This document shows, piece after piece, positions 11,848 to 22,565 of a stretch of 64,000 nt of DNA (within the stretch, counting starts at the first letter, position 1; each line of letters begins with the position of its first letter). The notes under the pieces were generated by a model, which saw nothing but the letters and a program-made list of their open reading frames with translations, made no database searches and had not been told where the DNA came from. This DNA comes from Hyposmocoma kahamanoa (lineage: Eukaryota; Arthropoda; Insecta; Lepidoptera; Cosmopterigidae). The stretch covers positions 10,754,190 through 10,818,189 of the forward strand of contig NW_020653726.1 in NCBI RefSeq assembly GCF_003589595.1, given 5' to 3'. The position numbers and the translations under genes were made by a program.

Positions 11848-12055
11848 TGGCCTAGGTGTTCTGAGTCATGCCCCGGAATGAATTTTATCGTTCTTGGTCC
11901 CAGGTTCGATTCCCAGTAGAACCAGTTTAGGAAATGAACTTTTATAAACTGGTTCTGCTCTGGGATTCTGTTGCTCTGGGGGAGTATGTACAGAGAGTTC
12001 CCTAGTTTCAAATCAGGTGATTGTCTTACAATAGAATACCAAGACCAGAACCATT
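11848..12055 (+). mobile_element. tRNA-derived SINE, family B, copy 1
   Basis: The head has a box-A-like GGCCTAGGTGTT and a box-B GGTTCGATTCCC, then a body with GAACTTTTATAAACTGGTTC and a 3' part GTGATTGTCTTACAATAG. A diverged second copy lies at 22314-22565. It is too altered to be a working tRNA gene. Confidence 0.7.
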
Positions 12056-12064
12056 TAGAAAAGT

Positions 12065-12155
12065 TAACTTGTTAAATTGATCCTACCGGTATCGATCCCG
12101 GGAACTTCTCATCCAGTGCCCACAGTGGAAACCGTTAGGCTATCAAGGTTGTTAC
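12065..12155 (-). mobile_element. tRNA-like SINE head, family C (fragment)
   Basis: The minus strand carries TAGCCTAACGGTTTCCACTG (box A) and GGGATCGATACCGG (box B) at tRNA-like spacing. The 3' end runs into unrelated sequence, so only the head is left. Confidence 0.5.
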
Positions 12156-12591
12156 TATTTGTATTATTATGCAGTGTTTTTGTTCACTCATTGATGTAAT
12201 CACATACCAAAACTTTAATATTATGGTCTTTTACCAAGCTTGCATCAACTCTCGTTTCCTTTCTTTTCTTACCATTTTCTTAACCCGTTCGTGAATAGTA
12301 CTGAAATTATACTGCACTCAAAAACGTCACCACTTTTCTATATGCCGTAGTGCTTACATTGATTCAATATAATTATTACGGATTATCACTGATGACGGTT
12401 GATTCCGTCAACAGGCATAGTCGTACTGTTCATAGTTCTTGCAAATGTTTCTTGTGCATGAAAAAGTACGGCTATGACGGTAGTAGGGTATTTGCTGTTG
12501 TGAGATAATTACAAAATTAAAATGCGCGATATTGATTGCGCAAGAGTAACGCTTTCCAAAATAAACACTTAGGCACTGATTAATAATAATA

Positions 12592-12733
12592 ATAACGCAC
12601 ACACTCAACATTGCCCCGTATTAGGGAAACCCTGTGTCGCGGGTGCCATGGACACACGTATAGACAACCACAAATTACACCCAAACTCACAAGAGAAATA
12701 AATGTAGGCCATACACATATTTCTCCCGAAAAA
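12592..12733 (-). mobile_element. tRNA-derived SINE, family A, 5'-truncated copy
   Basis: Matches the 3' two thirds of 10447-10625 (blocks ACCCTGTGTCGCGGGTGC and AATGTAGGCCATACA), with an AAT-repeat tail at 12583-12597. The tRNA-like head is missing beyond about 12730. Confidence 0.75.
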
Positions 12734-13347
12734 CCTAAAAAAATACTTTCGGGATTATGGAAATTCATGCAAACGTTATTTCGGGCAAATGTATTTTCGG
12801 TCTTCTAATTCGTAACCCCGAGCCGTAGAAAGAGTACAAAAATATTTGAAAGTATTACTAACATGTATTAAAAAACATTTTAATAATAACATTAACATCA
12901 AAGCGACTCTATGAAATTTTTGTTCTAAATATTTCAAACGCTTGTGTTTCAAACAATTGAAATTGACGTGATGGGTCTCATTCAGTCTTTTACGCAAGCA
13001 ATGAGTCGGAAAGAGACAGTTAGCTATTTGATTATTTTGATTGCTTTTGTCATTTGTATTTACGATTAATTTAAATATAAATTAAATACTATATATACTA
13101 CTGCATAAAATAACACTTTTAAATGATACTATGATAACACAATGTAGTACTTACTGAAAATATGATATATCACCCTGGTTTTTTCAATTTAGTTGAGTAA
13201 TTTTTACAAGGTTTTACTACACAATACGGCATCATTGACAAGCGCGCTGTAAGTCGAACAAACGAAGACTAAAGCGTGATTGACGCTCTGTATACGATTT
13301 TAACGCCCTGTAAGTTCGGACACTTTTTAGCGCGGACCCGACGTCCA

Positions 13348-13353
13348 TTTATT
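13348..13353 (-). promoter_or_regulatory. Candidate serpin poly(A) signal inside the transposon
   Basis: A minus-strand AATAAA about 243 bases past the serpin stop codon, inside the right arm of the 9911-13591 element. If the element was not spliced out, serpin transcripts would probably end here, within mobile DNA. Position and motif are seen; use is inferred. Confidence 0.35.
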
Positions 13354-13595
13354 TGTAAGTCAATGTTTTTACCACAAAAACCGACTATATCACACTTTTT
13401 TAGTATAATCAGATCTAAGCTAGGGGTCGTCGTTGAGATTTGAGATGGATTGAGAAATGGTGCCGTTAGAATAAGCTTATTACGGTGTGGACAGTGAAAC
13501 ACCTATAAATTTTGAACGGAGGACCGACTAAATCTAGTTTTTTTGTGACTGGAACCGACTAAATGGCGAGTCACGCTGGAATAAGGCACGCCTTT

Positions 13596-16500
13596 TTAAT
13601 GACCCTCATTGTATGCAGTGGGGTCAAATATGGCTGCACTGAAAGTAACTAGCTTAGTTCTTTCATTTCTAATGAACAAGTAGAAAGGCGAATCGGCGTA
13701 AAAGAGATTAGCTGTGCGCGATATGAAAGCACTGCTCGCTGCGGCCGCCTCAGTCCCAAATTCTGTAAAGAGAGATGAATCAGAGTTACCTTAAATACTC
13801 ATTTTATGCCGAACCGTTCTTACCGGGTACCGCTTTCCCAGCAAACACGCGCAAGCTTTACGCATGTTTACTTATATAAACGGGCCTTTATAATAAATAG
13901 TACACACACACATGGCGATTAAAGTATCAAAACCAAAATATGTTAAACATGTACAATTGAAAACGTCATACCATTCACGGCCATCTTTACATTATGCAGC
14001 ACTTTGTTGATGAAAACCCCTGGATTTGGCAACCTGTTCAGCTGCTCCTTCAATCCTGAACTCTCTTCATCTCTGCTGTTTATTCTCGTAATCAATTCAT
14101 CCTCAGTTTTATTTACAGTTTTGTCATCTTTTATCATGAGGGCGAAATTGGCGTCAGTCGCCGAAAATATAGATTTCACCCCCATGTCTTGCAAACATTC
14201 GACTAAGTTGAATTCACTTTTTAATTCCATTTTTGGGAAACTAATGACACAATTGCTCTTATTCATTGTATTTATCACGTCATCTATTTTGGAGTAGTTC
14301 AAATTCTCCATGAGTTGTAGCAAGCTAAGCTCTTTCATATTATCCTTAACATATGCGCGACTCTTTGAATGCGGTACCAAAGCATACATAGTTGTGATGC
14401 TGTCGTTGTATGGAAGAGCTATTATATGGAAACCTAAAAGAAATTGCATTCTTTAATCACTAGCATTTCTTTACTCGAATTTCTACAAAATGTAATTAAC
14501 TTACTGCGAAAATGTACAATAACTATTATGATTCAATAAGCGTACCATATTCGTAATTATATACGTAATTGAAGTATCCAGTGTTAACCATGAAATCTGT
14601 CGTAACATTGTCAGAAGGTTTCTTGAAGACCATCCTGTAATGAGTAACAAAAACAATTATTCATAAAAAATTATTGCATTTACATATTTCCTAAATCGTA
14701 CAAATTGAACTTGAGACTGATTAATGATAGATAACCCAAGAACCTTTGATAAGTACCAACCAAGCTTAACATTGTGTTATTTATATTTATTTATTAATTG
14801 GTTCGCCTCGCAAAACACTTGTCTTCTATTTAGGAGGTCGTGAATTCGTTTCCAAACGGGGATATCACCGTTTCGTTTATTTACCTATTATTATTTGCTT
14901 TGACGGCAAGAGAAAAAAGAAAACAACATGGTAAGCTTGCGTGTTGGAGGATGGTCACAAAATCTTCAGCTTATTCCCAGTTGTCACCACTGGCTCTGTT
15001 CCCACTGGCGACAAATGGGAAGAAATCCCATGTTACCAGGTGGTGACAAATGGGATAAAAAATCCCAGTTATTACCAGTGGTGATATCTACTGGCGATAA
15101 ATGGGGAAAAAATCCCATTACCAGTTAGTTATTACCAGGTGGTGACAAATGGAATAAAGAATCCCAGTTGTTGCCAGTGGTGATTTCTACTGGCGACAAA
15201 TGGGAAAAGAAATCCCATATGTTACCAGGTTGTGAGAAACGGGATAAAAACCCTCAGTTGTTGCCAGTGGTGATTTCCACTGGCGACAAATGGAAAAAAA
15301 CCATATGTTACCAGGTGGTGACAAATGGGATAAAAAGATCTGTTGTTGCCACAGGCGACAAATGGAATTTAAGATATCCCAGCAGTTGCCAGTGGTAAAA
15401 AAAGACAAATGGAATATAAAATACCAATTAATGTTTGTTTATTGCCGCCATCGAAAGTGAATAAAATAAAATTCGAGTTTAATATTAAAAGTATCCTCTT
15501 AAAAAAATAGTCTTAAACATCAGATATTTCCAATACCATACAATACTAAAAATCACAGATAAAATCACATCATTTACAATTAATCAGAAAGTCTGGTAAC
15601 TATAAATATTAAACTTTATCATTTTTAATTATTAATATTTTTATTTTAGTAAGATATACTTTATTATTATTTTATCATTAAATTCGAATTTTATTTTATT
15701 CCCTTTCGATGGCGGCAATAAACAAACATTAATTGGGATTTTTTTCCCATTTGTCACCAGTAGAAACCATCACTGGCAACAACTGGGATTTTTTTTATCC
15801 CGTTTGTCTCCACATGGTAACTTAATGGGATTTTTTTCCCATTTGTCGCCAGTAGAAACCACCACTGGCAACAACTGGAATTTTTTTATCCCGTTTTTCA
15901 CCATCTGGTAACATTATGGCATTTTTCCCTATTTGTCGTCAGTGGTGACAACTAGGAATAAACGAACTCTTTGGTGTCTTGTGAAGTCTTCGACCCGCAT
16001 TGTTCAACGTAGCGGGTCAGCCCACCTCTAGAGGAGACTACGGATAGCTTATATGGGCAATGACAAATGTTTTAAAATACAATCTTCACGGTTTTCACTT
16101 ACGGTCTCGTAAGCTCCGGAATAAACGGTTGTGCCCATTGACCGCTAAAGTAAAGGGCACTCAACAGGACCGCCTTAGTTAAGGTAGAAAGCGGCTGCTT
16201 TATAAATTGCTCTAACTTGCCATTTGTATTGTTTTTCACCCATCTGAAATTAGTAAAAAAACTGAACAACACAGTATCTACATAATAACAACGAAAGTTG
16301 TGAAACCCTTACTGCCTAAATACGCTTGTACTGCGTATTGTAACGAACGACTTTCTCCAAAGAAAATTTCCATTTACTTATTTCATCTTTATGAATATTA
16401 ACTAAGTAACTGTTAACACTTTGTGTCAGAATGCATTGTTAACGTGGTACAAATTAAGAGTAACAAAAGTAGGTAAAACGGTAATGTTGGCAACTAGACA

Positions 16501-18625
16501 AATGGTACACTCACTCGTTAATCAATTCTGTAGACTTTTCAGGATCTTTAAAATTAGTATTCAAAGTTTCTCCACGATATACATGTTGTAGATAGTCTTG
16601 GTAAACTTTACGGACCTGCACCTGGCCATCTACTATAATCGCGTTGCTGTAGATCGTGCGACTCGAATCATTGGTGTTCAGCTGTTGCAGTAATAGCCCA
16701 AATTGCTCATGGTTTTTGCGATTCATAAGGATATCTGTGAATTTTTTGCGCATTTTATTGTTAGCCTTGGTGATTTACTTTAAACGTTACACATAAACGT
16801 GTGTTAGGTATGTGACTTATACATTATATCATAAATTACGAATGTTAATGTTGTTATTACAAAATCATATCTAAGCAGTGTTTTATTACTTAGCATTTGA
16901 AAGTAATTATCTAGCTTTTCATTTCATTGTTAATTAGTATAGTAGGTACTTGTATACTACTAATACAATGTTAAGTGGTCGGAAATTAGAAAACTGCACT
17001 ACCTGCTAGAACTAGCGATGGTCATCATTATTTTAATGTACAGTCGTGTCAAGGTTATAGTAACAGATCACGTAACAAAACGGAAAACAAGTTCCTGCGC
17101 TTTGTACTTAAAATGTTTATTATGTTAGTGTACGAATTACGATTATGGTACAAAACCACAAAAAAAAACGCGAGATCTTTTTAGTGACCATAAAAACTAA
17201 CCGTCTTTTTTACATAATTATAAAAATCGTTTCGAAAAATTTGAGTCTTATTTTTACTTTTGAGTAAGTATAATGTCTGTTATAATTCGCTTTTCTCTCT
17301 ATAACAGTTATTCTGTTTTATTACTGTTTGTAACTACAACAAAAACTAAATGCTTACCTTGGGAAAACCTTAGTACGTCGGCGAGTTCGTTATACGCATC
17401 GCCTACTGTACCCAGAAGTGTCATTGCCAGCAGTCCTGTTAAATACAGGTGGATAGGTCAATAGATGATTGATGACACCGTTTAGTTCTTTGTTCAACTT
17501 AAGTAAGTACCTACCTACTTACCTTACTGTCGGTGCTTCGCAGATATAAAAAAGTGTGACATTTGTAAGTAATACATAAGTGTATCTAATTTAACGTTGA
17601 ATAAATATAAAATATTTGTTTACTGGGTAAGTACATATCTTAAAGTGTAAACAGGATAATAGATCTGTGACTAACTCTACAGCCGTGTATAATTTAATTT
17701 TCATTTACCATCTTCACACCTTATTATTTGTTAGGTATAGGCATGGTATATGTCTGAGCTGTATGTATAAAATATTTGAGTAGTTCTCGGAATTGAAGAA
17801 TAGTGACACCGAAATAAGATTATTCCCGCGTGGGCAGCAAAACATGACCACTATAAGGTTAAGCAACGTATCGACCAGTAACGATACGCTGTTTACTATT
17901 TTTTCGGATTTCAATCGCATATTAGTTATTTTTTCAAACATGTCCCATGTTACTGTACAGGTCCCATGATCACGTATGAGATCACGGTTACCATGGGAGT
18001 TGTAAAATCCCGACACGTTGGCCCAGTTTATTTGAAAAGACAAATGTACGCGATTTAGACCGGAAAAAAATTGTTTCATTTCCTATGTGTAACAATAAAA
18101 CCTAAGAACTTTTGCATCCAAAATTTTTATTATACTCGATTATGCTGACGCGGGAATAAGGCATGCCAATATGCACGCTTGCATGTTTTATATTTAAAAG
18201 GAGACTTCTTTTTACGTACAGTGTGAGCAGCTACATACTTATTTTTTAAATTGGTGACTCTAGAAATCCTCGTATTCCAGTGTCAACGTTATCACAATCC
18301 CAACGAAATAGCTTCTTATATACGACGTTAATTTTAGATCCTTTTACCCATTCTACCTATCCTTAATAAATAGAATTTCACTTATTGTTTCTACTCACAA
18401 ATGGAATGAGCCTCTAAAGTTAAGTAATAGTCTTTCAAATCTCTGTATGAACATTGGTAAACCTTACCAGCAACGCTTGTCGGCGATATTACAACGTTTT
18501 TATTTTCATTTTTCTTCATCAATTTGAGCGTCAGTTCATATCCCAAGTCATTAACGGCGTGTGCCAGCTGATTTTGTTCATTAGTTATGGGAGCCAACGT
18601 AGATGCTGGCGTCGTTGCCGACAGG
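13596..18625 (-). CDS. Serpin (serine protease inhibitor), N-terminal exon not found
   Basis: Seven minus-strand exons join in phase: 18468-18625, 17358-17435, 16515-16734, 16103-16243, 14546-14634, 13972-14433 and 13596-13762, about 437 residues. Serpin marks are NVVISPTSVAG (exon 1), GTVGDAYNELADVL (exon 2), WVKNNTNGKLEQFI and LLSALYFSGQW (exon 4), and near the end FGTEAAAASSAF, FYADSPFYLFIRN and IFDP. The small-residue hinge (Thr-Glu-Ala4) is the type found in inhibitory serpins. Counting from the hinge puts P1 at or next to the Arg of ISRTANLF, so a trypsin-like target is plausible but not proven. The loop is short. The first visible exon starts mid-codon after an AG acceptor, so a secretion-signal exon is expected upstream but was not identified. 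Foldback and other elements fill introns 1 and 4. The stop TAA lies in a transposon target duplication. Confidence 0.9.
14971..15961. mobile_element. Foldback element with minisatellite arms, in serpin intron 4
   Basis: Left end TTATTCCCAGTTGTCACCAC, right end GTGGTGACAACTAGGAATAA (inverted). The left arm (to 15420) is a tandem array of about 90-99-bp units containing CCAGTGGTGATTTCTACTGG, GACAAATGGGA and TGTTACCAGGTGGTGAC. The right arm (15725-15961) holds inverted units. Nearer the centre, 15422-15480 and 15680-15738 are near-perfect inverted copies (TTTGTTTATTGCCGCCATCG and its complement). No coding capacity is seen. Open frames in the array are by-products of the repeats. Confidence 0.85.
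17733..18172. mobile_element. Short diverged relative of the 9911-13591 element, in serpin intron 1
   Basis: The right end GCGGGAATAAGGCATGCC resembles the GGAATAAGGCACGC terminus of the larger element. An inner block ACACCGAAATAAGATTATTCC matches its arm unit. A secondary block at 17880-18110 (ATACGCGATTT-like text and GTTTCATTTCCTATGTG) belongs to the small palindromic repeat also at 21462-21624 and 27133-27236. Confidence 0.55.
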
Positions 18626-18699
18626 CTAAAAATATGTAGCGCGATTATTATGAATTCAAGTTGGTGACATTACAGGTCACGGTGAGTGTGGGAAGTCTA

Positions 18700-20340
18700 A
18701 GTTAGGGTCTAATTAGAGTATATTCCCATAAGCTGCATAAATATCAATCGTCAAGACTGCATAAGAACTATCGATTAGTTATAAAATTAAAACTACTAAA
18801 TAAGTAAGTACCTACCTACTATAAACGTTTCACTACTTAGATACAAGAAGCCAATTCAAGATGTCATAACATGATTTTAGACGTTTAGTTGTCCTGTGTT
18901 ATTTGGTCAACGATTACAATTAAATAGCATTGACTGAGTAGTATTTTAAATATACCTACTTAAACAAGTAAGTTTGTACCTACCAGTAAAATATCTAACG
19001 TGACAACATGAGAAGATTCACCAAGGGAGAGTGCAGACCAAAAATACATCGAGTTAAATATAATCTACACTTACCAAATAGTATATACCTACCTAATGTC
19101 ATGAGCAGAGTATAAGGTTCTTCCAAAAATAAATACCTTGGCTGCTGCCTTAACGTTGACGTTTTTGATCAATGTTAACTAACTTCGCAACTGACACTGG
19201 CCCAAGCCTAGTGGCCGCCATTATGGAAATAATAATAATACCTAAACTTTAACTGATACACGTTTTAGTGAATAATACCGCCATTGAAAATTCTGCATAT
19301 TTAAAAATAAAAGAAAAGAATCAAAACAAAGTATTTATATTTTTGCTTACATTTACAAAATTTCTTCTAAATACACTACCCTAATAATTACCAGTTAAGG
19401 ATTTCAGACGGAGGTATTATCCTCGTTATATTATTTATATATTACATGCTTCATCCTTGCGTATAATCTGCCTATTTCGATCTCTAGTCGATAAGATTCA
19501 TAATCCAGTAGGTACTAAAATATACGTGCAGCATTTGGTAAGTTATGTAGAGTATTTTTAAATTGTACCTTGAAGCATCTTCCTGTGGCGTTTGCCTCGA
19601 ACGCGGTATGTATAATATAGTCAGTGATATCACTATAAATATTAAGTTGGCCATTTCTGAAATAATTAAACCGTAAGTAAAAGTACGTATAGGCACCAAA
19701 TACTTAATAATATCCAATGCAGATTCGTATACATAACAAGTTATTTAATTGTATTTGCATTGAAATCCCAAAGTATCAGAAATTGTATAATGTTTAGCGT
19801 TATTTATTTAAAATATTGGAATATGTAGGACATAATTGTACTTAAATTGAAATAATACGTACAAGTTGAAAAATATTTAAGTATTTATCTCGAAAAACAC
19901 ACTGCCGACACTGAACCGTGACGAGATACGACTTCTCTCGCGGTGTGCTCGTTTGACAACTAAAGTTCGCGATGAGCGCTCTACTACTGGTACCTATATG
20001 AACGAATAGTAAATAACTTTACTCAGCGTTGTATCACATAATATTATAGTTCTGTTAACCGTTGAAGTAAATCCCGTCGTCGGCGGGTTTTCCTCGAGTC
20101 CCCAGTGAGAAAATAGTTTATCTACCCATACATAGAGTAGTACCATTGTTGCCAAAAATTATTCGAACTGAAGCGGATATAACAACGATGACTCGATGCT
20201 TTTTGTGTCAAGACCGACTAATGTATTATATTTTTATATTGTAGCGCAAATGTCAGCCGGACGCAGTTTATTGTCAAATGGAGTACAGTTTGTAATGGAA
20301 AGGGTTAACGATAGTAGAAGTAGAGACCCTTGTGACAGAG
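18700..20340. other. Serpin 5' flank or first intron, no gene seen
   Basis: AT-rich DNA between the first visible serpin exon and the next repeat. The missing serpin signal-peptide exon could be here or further right, but no minus-strand ATG followed by a hydrophobic run and an in-phase donor was convincing. No RNA gene or clear promoter was recognised. Confidence 0.4.
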
Positions 20341-20354
20341 TTCGTGCAGTGAAG

Positions 20355-20600
20355 TAGTGCCATCTTACCTATCTCTGCCGCCAAGCCGTAATGTGACCAT
20401 TACTGCGTTTCGGTTTTAGAAGGGTAAGGGTGCTGGTGAAATTACAGGCACATCGGATTTGTCAACTTATGTTCCGGGGTGACAGGCGCAGTGACAGTGT
20501 CCCTCAGAAGATTTTCGCTCTGGGCACTACAACTGCTATGGACAGGTGTGTCGCTTACCACCAGGCGCACGACTTATTCGTCCCGTCATAAAAAAAAAGT
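20355..20600 (+). repeat. Dispersed retroposon-like repeat, copy 2
   Basis: Aligns to 3110-3400 (inverted) along its length and ends in an A run after CGTCCCGTCAT. The TTACCACCAGGCGCACGACT end and A tail suggest the 3' part of a LINE or SINE. Copy 3 is a fragment at 23943-24045. Confidence 0.7.
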
Positions 20601-21089
20601 CCCGTTGGTATCATAAAGAAAGTATATCAATATAAAATGGATGTTTATGGCCACGCGCTATCTGGAATACCTATACACTATATATTAAAAACTCAGTGAA
20701 TTCAAATCCCAAATTGCACAACACTATCAACGAACCTCTCTCTGCGTATCAGCGACAATCATCTTTTATCAGAATAATATTGGCCAATTTTTTTATGTTA
20801 CTACGTGACGGAACGGATAAGTTGAACACCTGGGCCCTATTTCACTAAACTCACCAATTTAGTATTATTAGTCCATAGACAATGAACTAATAATATGTAA
20901 AATGGTAGCACACTAGTAGTGTGCCTTTCACGAGCATACGATGGTAAATTATTAGTTACTAGTGGCAGGGGCCTGTTTTCCGTACCTACAATTTTACTAG
21001 CTACTAGTTACCAGTATTAATATTACAAGTAGGTACTAGTAAATTTCGTTTCACAAATAAAAATACTTCACCTGTAGCCAGTAGTCATA

Positions 21090-21264
21090 GGGTCGTATTA
21101 TAGAACTCTACTCAATGCTCATGTCAGGACTTGAGTATTGCAGTGAGCACTGAAAATCATACTCAAGTCCTTGCCGTTAGGGTCGTATTTCCATTGCTTG
21201 AAATCATACTCAAGTCCGCTCAAATCCTGACTTGAGCATTGAGTACAGTTCTGGAATACGACCC
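21090..21264. mobile_element. Palindromic MITE, GGGTCGTATTC family, copy 4
   Basis: 175 bp, the same length as copy 1. It starts GGGTCGTATTATAGAACTC and ends TTCTGGAATACGACCC. It is inserted in the left half of the large palindrome and absent from the matching right-half segment. Confidence 0.9.
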
Positions 21265-21461
21265 ATTGACTGCTAAATAATACTACTTTAATTTGGTTGC
21301 GTACCAATACAACTTAATTCCATAGCACATACGTCAGCTGTTAAAAAATTGATCAAAACAATTTACCAATAAGTAAATAATTATATAAGTATGTAAAAAA
21401 TTATGTGTATATAAAATATATTCTATAAAAAAATATATGTTAAAATATAATAACATTTCGA

Positions 21462-21624
21462 GTTCTTAGGTTTTCGCGATTGTTACACATAGGAAATGAA
21501 ACTATTTTTCCGTTGACTGTCAGCCGTGATCGTGGGACCTGTAAAGGGTCCGAAACGTCGGTTTGTTTGAAAAAACAAATATACGCGATTTAAGTCCGGA
21601 AAAATAGTTTCATTTCCTATATAA
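21462..21624. repeat. Small palindromic repeat with GTTTCATTTCCTAT ends
   Basis: The left part ATAGGAAATGAAACTATTTT is mirrored by AAAATAGTTTCATTTCCTAT at the right. The centre contains GGACCTGTAAAGGGTCCGAAACGTCGG-like text. Related copies are at 17880-18110 and 27133-27236. Confidence 0.75.
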
Positions 21625-21879
21625 TAACATTATAATAATATACGAAAATAAAACAAATCTTAATATTGTCGTTTCGACTACCATAGGGACTTAGGTTATA
21701 ATTAGAAATATTTCAAGTCGTCTCTGTATTCATCATTAAGTCTGACCAATCTCAAGGCGGGAAAAAGAGCGAAACTTTATAGTTTTCGACATAATGAAAT
21801 TTTGAGAATCGAAATGTTGTGGAGAACATTGTACGTTATAATAATTAATTACATTCGGGGAGTGTGCGCAGGAACTTTT

Positions 21880-22135
21880 CAATTTAGTTCCACCCTCACA
21901 GTTCCTCCTTCGGTCGACTAGAAGGTCCGGAGCACTCCATTCTTATATCGTTGATATTCCACCTACTCGCACTAAGCGCTTTGCTTCCTCCTTTCTCATA
22001 CGTACGGCAAAGGAATGGAATGCTCTATCTGTATTTCCCGAAAAGTACAATTTGGGGTTATTCATGGCTAGTGTGAATAGGCATTTTTTAGGCAAACGCG
22101 TCCCCTCGTCTGTCACATCGTTTCATTACATCAGG
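21880..22135 (+). mobile_element. LINE reverse-transcriptase C-terminal fragment
   Basis: The plus strand reads RTAKEWNALSVFPEKYNLGL and then FMASVNRHFLGKRV, the usual end of an insect LINE ORF2 (aromatic-Asn-x-Leu, then FP..YNL..F). The upstream part is frame-broken. Related to the fragment at 40330-40495. Confidence 0.75.
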
Positions 22136-22313
22136 TGAGATTGTGGCCAAGCGTGTGTGTATCTATTATATATTTAAAAAAATTACAGTTAACATACTCA
22201 ATAACTAGGTACTCCGTTCAAGTAAATTAATATTTCTGACCAAGAACCATTATGGTTTACTTACACTTATAAATAACGAGCCCTGTACTTCACCCACGGT
22301 GTGGTCGGGCTCG

Positions 22314-22565
22314 GCTTGCGGCGCGTGGCCTAGTTCAAATTACGAGGTGTGCTTATGCTCTTCGGCGGCACGGCGGTTAGTAATATGGGCGCTTGATGAG
22401 GAGGTTCCGGGTTCAATTTCCGAATTTAAGAAACGAACATTTCTAAATTGGTTCTGTTCTGGGTATTCTGGGTATTGCCCTGAGAGTTATCGTTATACTT
22501 GTATTCTTAGTACAGGAAATTCCCTAATATGAGAAATGGAATTTGATGTGATTGTCTGGCATTCA
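22314..22565 (+). mobile_element. tRNA-derived SINE, family B, copy 2
   Basis: Head with GCGTGGCCTAGTTCAAATTA (box-A-like) and CCGGGTTCAATTTCC (box-B-like). Its body matches 11930-12055 (blocks AATTGGTTCTGTTCTGGG and GATGTGATTGTCTGGCAT). Confidence 0.7.

Larger units (their letters stand above)
9911..13591. mobile_element. Composite inverted-repeat DNA transposon with 9-bp target duplication
   Basis: The left end reads GCGTGCCTTAATCCAGCGTG (9911 on). The right end is the inverted GCGTGCCTTATTCCAGCGTG (ending 13591). Both are flanked by the 9-bp CTTTTTAAT (9902-9910 and 13592-13600). The arms are built from a unit of roughly 180-190 bp containing GGAATAAGCTTATTCCGGCG, GTTCTAGTCG and TTAGATCTGATTGCAC. 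It is repeated in one orientation at 9970-10310 and in the opposite one at 11190-11380 and 13320-13590. No transposase is readable. A 9-bp duplication is typical of Mutator-like elements; that class is an inference. Several SINEs and a MITE have inserted within it. The right duplication overlaps the serpin stop codon. Confidence 0.8.

Noticed and set aside
14840..15408. Overlapping open frames on both strands with LPVVISTGDKW repeats
   Set aside because: They come from the tandem arms of the foldback element; no start context, splice pattern or family match.
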